A stretch of DNA of 64,000 nucleotides, taken from the NCBI GenBank assembly GCA_016125505.1, contig WGLP01000003.1, positions 186,001-250,000 on the forward strand. Direction: 5' to 3'. Shown here one piece after another: positions 19,767 through 26,129 of this stretch; position 1 is the stretch's first letter; each line of letters starts with the position of its first letter. Under the pieces are notes generated by a model. That model was not told where the DNA came from. It saw only the letters and a program-made list of their open reading frames with translations, and made no database searches. The translations under genes and the position numbers were made by a program. The DNA comes from Gammaproteobacteria bacterium (GTDB taxonomy: Bacteria; Pseudomonadota; Gammaproteobacteria; UBA6429; Thiohalophilaceae).

Positions 19767-20966
19767 ATGCTGATCAACGACTTCATCAAACTCACCGGCA
19801 CCTCCCTGCTCGCGCACAAGCTGCGCAGTTTTCTCACCTTGCTCGGGATTGCCGTCGGGATTACCGCCGTGGTGTTGCTCACCTCGATCGGCGAAGGCAT
19901 ACACCGTTTCGTGCTGGACGAGTTCACCCAGTTCGGCACCACCCTGGTGGCGATCAATCCGGGCAAGACCACGACCCACGGCATGAGCATGGGCGTGTTC
20001 GGCACGGTGCGGCCCTTGTCCATCGAAGATGCCGAGGCCCTCAAGCAATTACCGCTGGCCAAGAGCGTGGTCGGCTTCGTGCAAGGCAATGCGGAGATAC
20101 AGGCCAACAACCGTACGCGGCGCACCACGATCTACGGCACCAGCCATGATTTCCCCGAGGCCTTCACCATGCCCGTGCAATCGGGAAAATTCCTGCCCTC
20201 CGATGACCCCACGGCGCCACGCGCGTTTGCGGTGCTCGGCCACAAGGTCAGGGAAGAATTGTTCGGCAGCAAAAATCCCCTGGGCCAACGCATCCGTATC
20301 GGCGGCAACCGCTATCGCGTCATCGGGGTGATGGCGCCCAAGGGCCAGGTCCTTGGCTTCGATCTGGATGATACGGTGTATATCCCCATGGCGCGCGGAC
20401 TGGAATTATTCAACCGCGACGGCCTGATCGAGATCGACGTGATGTATCACGAGGGCACCCAGGTCGATCAGGTAGTGAAAGGCATCAAACGCATCCTCAC
20501 CGCGCGTCACGGACGCGAAGACTTCACGATTACCACGCAACAACAAATGCTCGACGTACTGGGCTCGATCCTTAACGTGCTGACGTTTGCCGTCGGCGCC
20601 ATCGGCGGCATCTCACTGCTGGTCGGCGGCATCGGCATTATCACCATCATGACCATCAGCGTCACCGAACGCACCGGCGAGATCGGCCTGCTGCGCGCAC
20701 TCGGCGCAAAACAATCGCAGGTGTTAATGCTGTTTCTTGGCGAGGCCGTGGTCTTATCCGCCATCGGCGGCCTTGCCGGCCTGGTACTCGGCATCGGCAT
20801 CGGCCAGTTACTGCACGTCGCCATTCCCGCCCTGCCCGTGCATACGCCTATCACCTTCGTCCTGCTTGCCGAGAGCATCGCCGTGATCATCGGCCTCGCC
20901 GCCGGCGTCATCCCCGCGCGGCACGCTGCCCGACTCGATCCCGTGGAAGCACTACGAGCAGAGTAA
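19767..20966 (+). CDS. MacB-like ABC permease, second of two
   Basis: 399 residues from ATG 19767 (MLINDFIKLTGTSLLAHKLRS). Same plan as its neighbour: N-terminal helix (about 22-42), periplasmic core with GNRYRVIGVMAPKGQ (about 190), then three helices with VTERTGEIGLLRALGAKQSQV and a final IPARHAARLDPVEALR. It likely pairs with the first permease around the shared ATPase. After its stop the composition drops sharply toward A+T and the accessory island begins, so this gene marks the left edge of conserved chromosome. Confidence 0.88.
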   Translation: MLINDFIKLTGTSLLAHKLRSFLTLLGIAVGITAVVLLTSIGEGIHRFVLDEFTQFGTTLVAINPGKTTTHGMSMGVFGTVRPLSIEDAEALKQLPLAKSVVGFVQGNAEIQANNRTRRTTIYGTSHDFPEAFTMPVQSGKFLPSDDPTAPRAFAVLGHKVREELFGSKNPLGQRIRIGGNRYRVIGVMAPKGQVLGFDLDDTVYIPMARGLELFNRDGLIEIDVMYHEGTQVDQVVKGIKRILTARHGREDFTITTQQQMLDVLGSILNVLTFAVGAIGGISLLVGGIGIITIMTISVTERTGEIGLLRALGAKQSQVLMLFLGEAVVLSAIGGLAGLVLGIGIGQLLHVAIPALPVHTPITFVLLAESIAVIIGLAAGVIPARHAARLDPVEALRAE

Positions 20967-21134
20967 ATACATCGCTGCGATATCTTTAACACCGTAACAT
21001 TTTGTTTTTTGGATAATTACCCAAGATACGGGATGCCGACTCATCAGAAATAATGCTACTCCTTTTGCAAAATTTGAAATTGACACATCCTGTGTCACGC
21101 GAGAATATGGCCGATAGCAGCAGTCTAACTAACT

Positions 21135-21141
21135 GTTGGGC
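21135..21141 (+). other. integron-type core site GTTGGGC, 5' edge of cassette 1
   Basis: GTTGGGC fits the recombination core GTTRRRY. It lies 9 bp before the first orphan ORF, and its exact reverse complement GCCCAAC opens the attC candidate after that ORF, which is how the two ends of one integrated gene cassette should match. A GTCTAAC, fitting RYYYAAC, sits 5 bp upstream at 21123-21129. No integrase gene or full attI site is visible. Confidence 0.55.
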
Positions 21142-21149
21142 GTAAATAA

Positions 21150-21518
21150 ATGAAAAGGCTAATCCTTCTTACTATTTTCTACTTAGCTTCTATATCAGCC
21201 CATGCTTCTGAAATCACGGGTATGTTTAGTAGTTTTAAAGTTGGAGTTTCTGGCGATCTTAGTGGAATTGAAATTCATATTGTCCCAGAACCCACTGGTT
21301 ATTCAGCAATTGTGCAAGGTTCTGAGGGTTCCCCTGGGTTTCCCGAAGTAATGAAAATTACCCGAAAAGACAATAACATTATATTTACAGTCCCAAATAA
21401 TTCAGGGAGTGGACTAGCACCAGGCAAGTGGGAAGGGAAAGTACTAAATAAAGAACTACGTTTAACAAGACCTTATCATATCTATGTACTACCAAGAAAA
21501 CACAGTTTCTGGCATTAA
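21150..21518 (+). CDS. small exported protein of unknown function (cassette ORF 1)
   Basis: 122 residues. Signal peptide MKRLILLTIFYLASISAHAS, then a predicted beta-rich mature part of about 100 residues (EITGMFSSFKVG, IVPEPTGYSAIVQG, KITRKDNNIIFTV, GKWEGKVLNKELRL). No family recognised. Low G+C and codon use (many AAT, ATT, TTA) contrast with the conserved genes on both sides, and the ORF fills the segment between two integron-type core sites. A captured gene cassette is the best reading. The mature part has no cysteine and no lipobox. Confidence 0.65.
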   Translation: MKRLILLTIFYLASISAHASEITGMFSSFKVGVSGDLSGIEIHIVPEPTGYSAIVQGSEGSPGFPEVMKITRKDNNIIFTVPNNSGSGLAPGKWEGKVLNKELRLTRPYHIYVLPRKHSFWH

Positions 21519-21520
21519 GT

Positions 21521-21596
21521 GCCCAACAAGACGGCCCAGTACGGACGCCAAAACCGCTACGCGGTTTTTTGGCGCCGCTGGCCTTAGAAGTTAGCT
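21521..21596 (+). other. attC (59-be) recombination site 1
   Basis: 76 bp right after cassette ORF 1. R'' GCCCAAC (21521-21527) fits RYYYAAC and is the exact complement of the core at 21135-21141. R' GTTAGCT (21590-21596) fits GTTRRRY at six of seven positions. Inner L boxes are GGCC at 21533-21536 and GGCC at 21580-21583. The centre folds as CGCCAAAACCGC / GCGGTTTTTTGGCG. Spacing and order R''-L''-L'-R' are those of integron attC sites. Cassette 1 would be 21136-21590. Confidence 0.7.
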
Positions 21597-21612
21597 CTCG
21601 AAAGGACACGCC

Positions 21613-21963
21613 ATGAACTGGCTTGAAATGACGGAATCTGAAATATTGGCCATCGCCGATCCGATCATGGACAATCTTATGCAAGCCTCGACGGACATTG
21701 ATCATGCGCGGCACGTCAGAGACTTCACTGAAAAGTTGAAAACCGTCGTCACAAAAGAAAATCTGGAAGCACAGTGCAAGGAATACCAAACCAAGCTCGG
21801 TTATTTTTCGGAAAGAGAGTTCACTGCGGTGTTTAGAAAGGAAACGGATGTCGCCATCTTCTGGAAACAGAGATTCACAAAATCCAATGGTGAACACATA
21901 GCATTTCTTCGCTTAATCGAAGACAACGGAAGAATACTGGTTCAAAACGTATCGGTTACTTAA
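21613..21963 (+). CDS. small cytosolic protein of unknown function (cassette ORF 2)
   Basis: 116 residues with no signal peptide. Start ATG 21613 follows CGAAAGGACACGCC, a good ribosome site. The first half is helical (MTESEILAIADPIMDNLM, RDFTEKLKTVVTKENLEAQC); the second half alternates in a way that suggests a sheet (FTAVFRKETDVAIFWKQRF, AFLRLIEDNGRILVQNVSV), loosely like NTF2/cystatin-type small folds. No family is claimed. It lies between attC 1 and a second attC-like site and is probably a gene cassette. Confidence 0.6.
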   Translation: MNWLEMTESEILAIADPIMDNLMQASTDIDHARHVRDFTEKLKTVVTKENLEAQCKEYQTKLGYFSEREFTAVFRKETDVAIFWKQRFTKSNGEHIAFLRLIEDNGRILVQNVSVT

Positions 21964-21967
21964 TGAG

Positions 21968-22036
21968 AGCCAACATCCCCATCAACGCGGATTCGCAAAA
22001 GCGGCGCACCGTGCCGTTTTTGCTCGCCAGTTACGG
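21968..22036 (+). other. probable attC site 2
   Basis: 69 bp just after cassette ORF 2. Its R''-like AGCCAAC (21968-21974) matches the complement of this cassette's own 5' core (GTTAGCT gives AGCTAAC) at six of seven bases, as expected for one cassette. The centre pairs GCAAAAGCGG with CCGTTTTTGC. The right-hand core GTTACGG (22030-22036) is a poor fit to GTTRRRY, so the site may be degraded. Confidence 0.45.
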
Positions 22037-22057
22037 CTGGCGTCAGGTCTATAAAAT

Positions 22058-22483
22058 ATGAACCTGGTGGCATTAATAATAGGCTTGGCAGTGGCAACTT
22101 ACGCGATTGTACGATTTCGCGTAACCAAGATCGAAAAGAAAAAATGGGTGTATCCCTTGTTGCTTGCAACCTTTCCATTCTATTACTTTGCATTTGCAAT
22201 TTATGCTGGAGATCATGGAACACTATTAAATGAAATATATGTAGGTCTCATTTTCATTGCCGTTGCTTACGCCGCCTACAAATTGCAAAGCAGGGTGGGA
22301 ATCATTATTTTAGCGTCAGGGTACATTGGGCATGCTGTCTATGATGCAGTCCACAACCATATGTTTATAAACGAGGGAACCCCGGTTTGGTGGCCTGAGT
22401 TTTGTGGCGCGGTGGATGGTCTAATGGGCCTTTACCTGATATATCTAGTTTTTTCATTGAGGGCAAGTAAAGAACATGCCTAA
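22058..22483 (+). CDS. small polytopic membrane protein, DUF6010-like
   Basis: 141 residues with about four to five helices (1-18, 32-52, 58-76, 82-97, 117-134). The conserved-looking part GYIGHAVYDAVHNHMF followed by VWWPEFCGAVD resembles the DUF6010 family; this is a memory-based match, not a search. Function unknown; the His/Asp/Cys in the loop could bind metal. Low G+C and its place directly after attC-like site 2 suggest a third cassette gene. No strong ribosome site; ATG 22058 follows TATAAAAT. Confidence 0.6.
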   Translation: MNLVALIIGLAVATYAIVRFRVTKIEKKKWVYPLLLATFPFYYFAFAIYAGDHGTLLNEIYVGLIFIAVAYAAYKLQSRVGIIILASGYIGHAVYDAVHNHMFINEGTPVWWPEFCGAVDGLMGLYLIYLVFSLRASKEHA

Positions 22484-22831
22484 TCGTTACCTATGACAAT
22501 CGGTATCATGAGACAGCGCACCGCTTCCTGTCGTGTTCGTGCCCCGCGCAGCACAGCGCGGCGGTATGTGCATAAAAGCTGATATCAAGTGAAGGGTTTT
22601 AATTTCGGCTCAACTTCCGGAGCGGTGGCTGGTCAGAAGATACACCACGTTCATATTCATTTGATACCACGGCGTGTTGGTGACATTGAACCAGCGCCAG
22701 CGAGTCCATAATATGAAAGCACATAACAATTCGTTCATAACCGCAGGCAACGCCCGTTCCGTCCCCCAAAAGGTTATCGCCTTTCTCGGGCCGTTTTAAC
22801 TCTAACCTTATGAAGCAATAAGGACGAAACT
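22484..22831 (+). other. gene-free stretch with a weak attC-like dyad
   Basis: 348 bp with no convincing ORF. Near its end, 22728-22815, an imperfect dyad pairs CATAACCGC with TAACCTTATG and AACGCCCG with CGGGCCGTT. The left side contains TAACAATTCGTTCA, a string also found in the attC sites of class 1 integron aadA cassettes. The outer cores do not fit the consensus well, so it may be a decayed attC. The SMI1/KNR4 gene begins 17 bp later. Confidence 0.35.
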
Positions 22832-23335
22832 ATGGATCACCTGATTACTCAACTGGATTGCTGGCTGCGCGACCATCGCTCTGATTATTACAAGGAGCTA
22901 AATCCGCCAGCGACAAATGAAGAATTAGAAATGCTTGAAGAAGTAGCCGGCGCACCGATTCCGGCAGATTTTAAGAAACTACTATTATGGAAAAATGGCC
23001 AATCATCTGATTGTGTTAGCACATTTCATCCTCTCACTAATGAAATGTTCGTATCAACCTCGCACATGCTAAATAATATGAGAGAAATGAAGGAATTAGT
23101 CCAATACGGCGATATTCAAGTATGGGAAGACGGTTGGGCTCCTTTCATGGACAATGGCGGTGGAGATGTGACTTGTATTGATTTCAAAACCGGAGAAATT
23201 ATTACACGAGATCATGAGACAGAGGAATTGACCAGGCTGAGCAGCCTACACGACTGGATGACCGCATTGCTTAAAGAATTATCGACAAATAATTTCGATG
23301 AATGGGACTTCGATGAATGTCGAAGTGCATCGTAA
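22832..23335 (+). CDS. SMI1/KNR4 (SUKH) family protein
   Basis: 167 residues. Start ATG 22832 follows AATAAGGACGAAACT. SMI1/KNR4 landmarks: NPPATNEELEMLEEVAGAP with IPADFKKLLLWKNGQ (about 25-58), and GWAPFMDNGGGDVTCIDFKTGEI (about 101-123). Acidic C-terminal tail. In bacteria this superfamily is best known as immunity proteins against polymorphic or contact-dependent toxins, often orphaned in accessory islands; other members have housekeeping or unknown roles. No cognate toxin is nearby, so an orphan immunity gene carried on a cassette is the favoured but unproven reading. Confidence 0.8.
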   Translation: MDHLITQLDCWLRDHRSDYYKELNPPATNEELEMLEEVAGAPIPADFKKLLLWKNGQSSDCVSTFHPLTNEMFVSTSHMLNNMREMKELVQYGDIQVWEDGWAPFMDNGGGDVTCIDFKTGEIITRDHETEELTRLSSLHDWMTALLKELSTNNFDEWDFDECRSAS

Positions 23336-23503
23336 ATGGCCCTAGGAACCAATGCGATGTACACCTGGCAATGGTTCAAAAGTGATGTGACCAGGGTGAA
23401 GGCGATTTTCTTGAGTAAAGAGCTCCGGGCAGTTTTAGATGGCGCCATTACAGAAGAGTACGTTCCTCTGATAGAAACGGTAAAAAAATGCCCTCTGACG
23501 TAA
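23336..23503 (+). CDS. very short ORF, possible gene remnant
   Basis: 55 codons from the ATG that directly follows the SMI1/KNR4 stop (TAA-ATG). It reads MALGTNAMYTWQWF and ends near a dyad. No family recognised, no separate ribosome site, and an antisense ORF of similar quality overlaps it. It could be translated by re-initiation after the upstream gene, or be chance. Confidence 0.2.
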   Translation: MALGTNAMYTWQWFKSDVTRVKAIFLSKELRAVLDGAITEEYVPLIETVKKCPLT

Positions 23504-23601
23504 CCACCCAGTTCGGACGGAGAGTTCCTGCGCCGATACGCGCCATAGCGGCAGGTGAGCTTCACCGTCAGCCCATGACCAGACAGAGCATTTAACGTCA
23601 G
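23495..23601 (+). repeat. imperfect 107-bp dyad between SMI1 and HD genes
   Basis: The outer arms CTGACGTAA (23495-23503) and TTAACGTCAG (23592-23601) pair with one bulge; inside, CCTGC pairs with GCAGG, and ACGG with CCGT. It looks like an attC or another mobile-end hairpin, but no GTTRRRY core sits at the right end. The HD gene ATG starts at the next base. Confidence 0.35.
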
Positions 23602-24597
23602 ATGCAATATCACGATGCGCTATACGGAAGGGTCGAGATCACGGAGCCGGTGCTGCTGGATTTGATCGCTAGTGCAGCCATGCAACGGACAAAGGGGATC
23701 TCACAGCATGGCATAACCGCGCTGTTGGGCATCACGCCACCGTTCAGCCGCTTCGATCATTCCGTGGGAGCAATGCTGCTTGTGCGCCGCCTGGGTGCAA
23801 GTGTAAAGGAGCAAGTCGCGTCGCTGCTGCATGATATCAGCCATACGGCTTTTAGCCATGTTATCGATTTCGTGTTTGACGACCACAGCGGACAGAGCTA
23901 CCACGAAGAGCAGAAGGAGGCTGTCGTCGCCGGTTCTGACATTCCCGCAATCCTGAACCGGCATGGAATGGATTGGCGCGAAGTGATGGATGAAGATCGG
24001 TTTCCGCTTCTCGAACAGCCAACGCCTGCATTGTGCGCTGACAGGCTGGATTACTTCCTGAGGGACCTGGAGTTCCTGCACCTGGCGAACGGCGGCGAAA
24101 TCCGTGCGGCCCTCGAATCTTTTGCGGTCGTTGATGGCCGGATTGCCGTTAACGAGACTGATGCGGCGCGCTGGCTGGCATACACATTTATCGAGGCAGA
24201 CCGCGCAAGCTGGTCTAGCTTCCGCGACGTCGGCCTGTACCAACTGACCGCTGAGGCAATCAAGGCGGCCCACCGGTACGGGGTTATTCGCGAGTCCGAC
24301 TTATGGGGTTCGGACGAAGCGCTTTGGGGGAAATTGCAGTCGGCGAACAATCCTGAGGTTGCGGGTCTCGTCAGGCTGATCACGCCGGGCACGCGCTTCA
24401 TCTGGAGCGAAGAACAGCCGATGTTCCGGGTAACGACCAAGGTGAGGAGTATCGATCCGCCGGTCATCACTGGAGGTTCAGTCGCCCCATTGTCGGCACT
24501 GGATCCCGCCTTTGCGCGCTATCGGGACGCGTATCTTGCCAGTAAGCGGGGACCGTGGCCCATGGCGGTCGTACAGCCGCCCAAGGTGAGGCCATGA
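23602..24597 (+). CDS. HD-domain phosphohydrolase (dNTPase-like)
   Basis: 331 residues. HD superfamily metal ligands in order: His in FSRFDHSVGAMLL (about residue 52), His-Asp in SLLHDISHTAFSH (about 74-75) with a further His, and Asp in CADRLDYFLRD (about 148). This arrangement is that of dGTPase/SAMHD1-like and other HD nucleotide hydrolases; such proteins can deplete nucleotides in phage defence, but many have other substrates. G+C is higher than in the preceding ORFs, so it may have a separate origin. No ribosome site is visible before ATG 23602, which abuts the dyad. Confidence 0.75.
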   Translation: MQYHDALYGRVEITEPVLLDLIASAAMQRTKGISQHGITALLGITPPFSRFDHSVGAMLLVRRLGASVKEQVASLLHDISHTAFSHVIDFVFDDHSGQSYHEEQKEAVVAGSDIPAILNRHGMDWREVMDEDRFPLLEQPTPALCADRLDYFLRDLEFLHLANGGEIRAALESFAVVDGRIAVNETDAARWLAYTFIEADRASWSSFRDVGLYQLTAEAIKAAHRYGVIRESDLWGSDEALWGKLQSANNPEVAGLVRLITPGTRFIWSEEQPMFRVTTKVRSIDPPVITGGSVAPLSALDPAFARYRDAYLASKRGPWPMAVVQPPKVRP

Positions 24598-24715
24598 CAT
24601 TCACATGCGCTTGCTACATCAAGGAGCCCGGGCTCGATCAGGAACAGCAGCGGGATTTTCAACTAACCCCAAAATGCCTTATAACAGGGCATCCAACCAC
24701 GCAGGACCCTAAGCC

Positions 24716-24985
24716 ATGGTGACTTCTATCATTCTGTTAAACGTCAAACGCGACAAGATCAATGACATTGCCGAACAACTCTCTGACATACACGGGATTT
24801 CAGAAGTGTACTCGGTGACGGGGAATTACGACCTTGTTGCTATTGTAAGAGTTGAATCAAATGATCAACTCTCGGAACTGGTGACGAACACGCTTGTTAA
24901 AGTTGACGGCATCGACAAGACCGATACCATGCTGGCCTTCAAGGCGTATTCCAAGCACGATCTGGAAGCCATGTTCTCTATATAA
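24716..24985 (+). CDS. stand-alone Lrp/AsnC ligand-binding (RAM) domain protein
   Basis: 89 residues consisting of one alpha-beta RAM domain: MVTSIILLNVKRDKINDIAEQL, EVYSVTGNYDLVAIVRV, TNTLVKVDGIDKTDTMLAF. The helix-turn-helix half of Lrp/AsnC regulators is absent and is not encoded upstream, so it should not bind DNA by itself. Such proteins form ring oligomers that may sense amino acids and modulate other regulators. An imperfect palindrome ATGCCTTATAACAGGGCAT lies about 30 bp upstream and could be an operator. Ribosome site AGGACC. Confidence 0.8.
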   Translation: MVTSIILLNVKRDKINDIAEQLSDIHGISEVYSVTGNYDLVAIVRVESNDQLSELVTNTLVKVDGIDKTDTMLAFKAYSKHDLEAMFSI

Positions 24986-25151
24986 AATCGCCTTCATTAA
25001 AGGTATCCATGGCGAGAACACCAACCAGAACAATTGAACCGGGCGATATCGTTGCCGTGGCAGTAAACCGCTGCGCAAGATCCGGGTCGCCAGGCCGCCT
25101 TGCGCGTTCCATAATTAGCACTGGAATCTCCGTTAACCCGCGGTAAGCACC

Positions 25152-25988
25152 ATGTCCGATTACGATCGAATTGCGAAGGCAATTGATTTTATCAACCAGC
25201 GCGTAAGCCAGCAGCCGGCGCTGGAGGAGATTGCCGCGCATGTGCATCTGAGCCCCTTCCATTTCCAACGCCTGTTCAGCCGCTGGGCCGGCGTTTCCCC
25301 CAAACGGTTTTTACAGGTCCTGACCCTGGAACGCGGCAAGCAGTTACTCGCGCATAATGATGCCGTGCTCGCCGTGGCGGACAGCCTTGGCCTGAGCAGC
25401 GCCTCCAGGCTTTACGATCACTTCGTGCAGCTGGAGGCCGTCACGCCCGGCGATTACAAACAACAGGGCAAGGGTCTGCATATCGAATACGGCTGTCATG
25501 CCACGCCCTTCGGCACCTTGTTTATTGCCGTCAGCGATCGCGGCGTCTGCCGCGCCGCGTTCCTGGATCATTCCAGCCTGCAACAGGAAATCGCCGAACT
25601 GCAACACTGCTGGCCGCTGGCCACCATCTCTGCCAATGCCACGCGTACGGCGGAGGTGGTTGCGGGCATGTTTGGCCACTCCGCACAGCGCAATGGCCCC
25701 CTGTCGCTTTACGTGAAAGGCACGAACTTTCAGGTTACGGTCTGGCGCGCCCTGTTGCAGATACCGGCGGGCAGCGTCCTGAACTACAAACAACTGGCCA
25801 CGCAACTGGGCAGACCGCGTTCGGCACGCGCGGTCGGGAACGCCATCGCCGCCAATCCGATCGCCTATCTGATCCCCTGTCATCGCGTGATCCAGCAAAC
25901 CGGCGCCATTGGCAAATACCACTGGGGTCCCATTCGCAAGCAGGCGATCCAAGTCTGGGAAAAGGCGCAGTCAGGCAAAGCCGGCTAG
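25152..25988 (+). CDS. AraC-HTH / methylated-DNA-protein-cysteine methyltransferase (Ada-like)
   Basis: 278 residues. AraC-type helix-turn-helix domain (about 5-105: LEEIAAHVHLSPFHFQRLFSR, FLQVLTLERGKQLL) followed by the alkyltransferase domain (about 110-275) with Cys243 in IPCHRVIQ and the NAIAANPIAYL region. It removes O6-alkyl groups from guanine by suicide transfer to Cys243. The N-terminal zinc domain of Ada, which takes methyl from phosphotriesters and triggers transcription activation, is missing. It is therefore a shortened Ada; methylation-dependent activation as in E. coli is unlikely by that route. Single gene. Confidence 0.9.
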   Translation: MSDYDRIAKAIDFINQRVSQQPALEEIAAHVHLSPFHFQRLFSRWAGVSPKRFLQVLTLERGKQLLAHNDAVLAVADSLGLSSASRLYDHFVQLEAVTPGDYKQQGKGLHIEYGCHATPFGTLFIAVSDRGVCRAAFLDHSSLQQEIAELQHCWPLATISANATRTAEVVAGMFGHSAQRNGPLSLYVKGTNFQVTVWRALLQIPAGSVLNYKQLATQLGRPRSARAVGNAIAANPIAYLIPCHRVIQQTGAIGKYHWGPIRKQAIQVWEKAQSGKAG

Positions 25989-26129
25989 CCTCCAAGATAG
26001 ATAAATCGGGGAAATGCAAGGTGCCGCCCATGATCCAGGTCATTCGGGCCTTCGGCATGTATGCTATTCTGAAATTTAGATCTTTCTTGTTTGTGTACTG
26101 CCACACATGCAGTTTCAAGAGAAGACCCG

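Noticed and set aside
23212..23613. 133-codon minus-strand ORF across the SMI1-HD gap
   Set aside because: It overlaps the end of the SMI1/KNR4 gene and the 107-bp dyad, has no ribosome site and no family resemblance.
21000..24600. Prophage or insertion-sequence origin for the accessory island
   Set aside because: No integrase, transposase, capsid or terminal IS repeats are seen; attC-like sites explain the first cassettes better.
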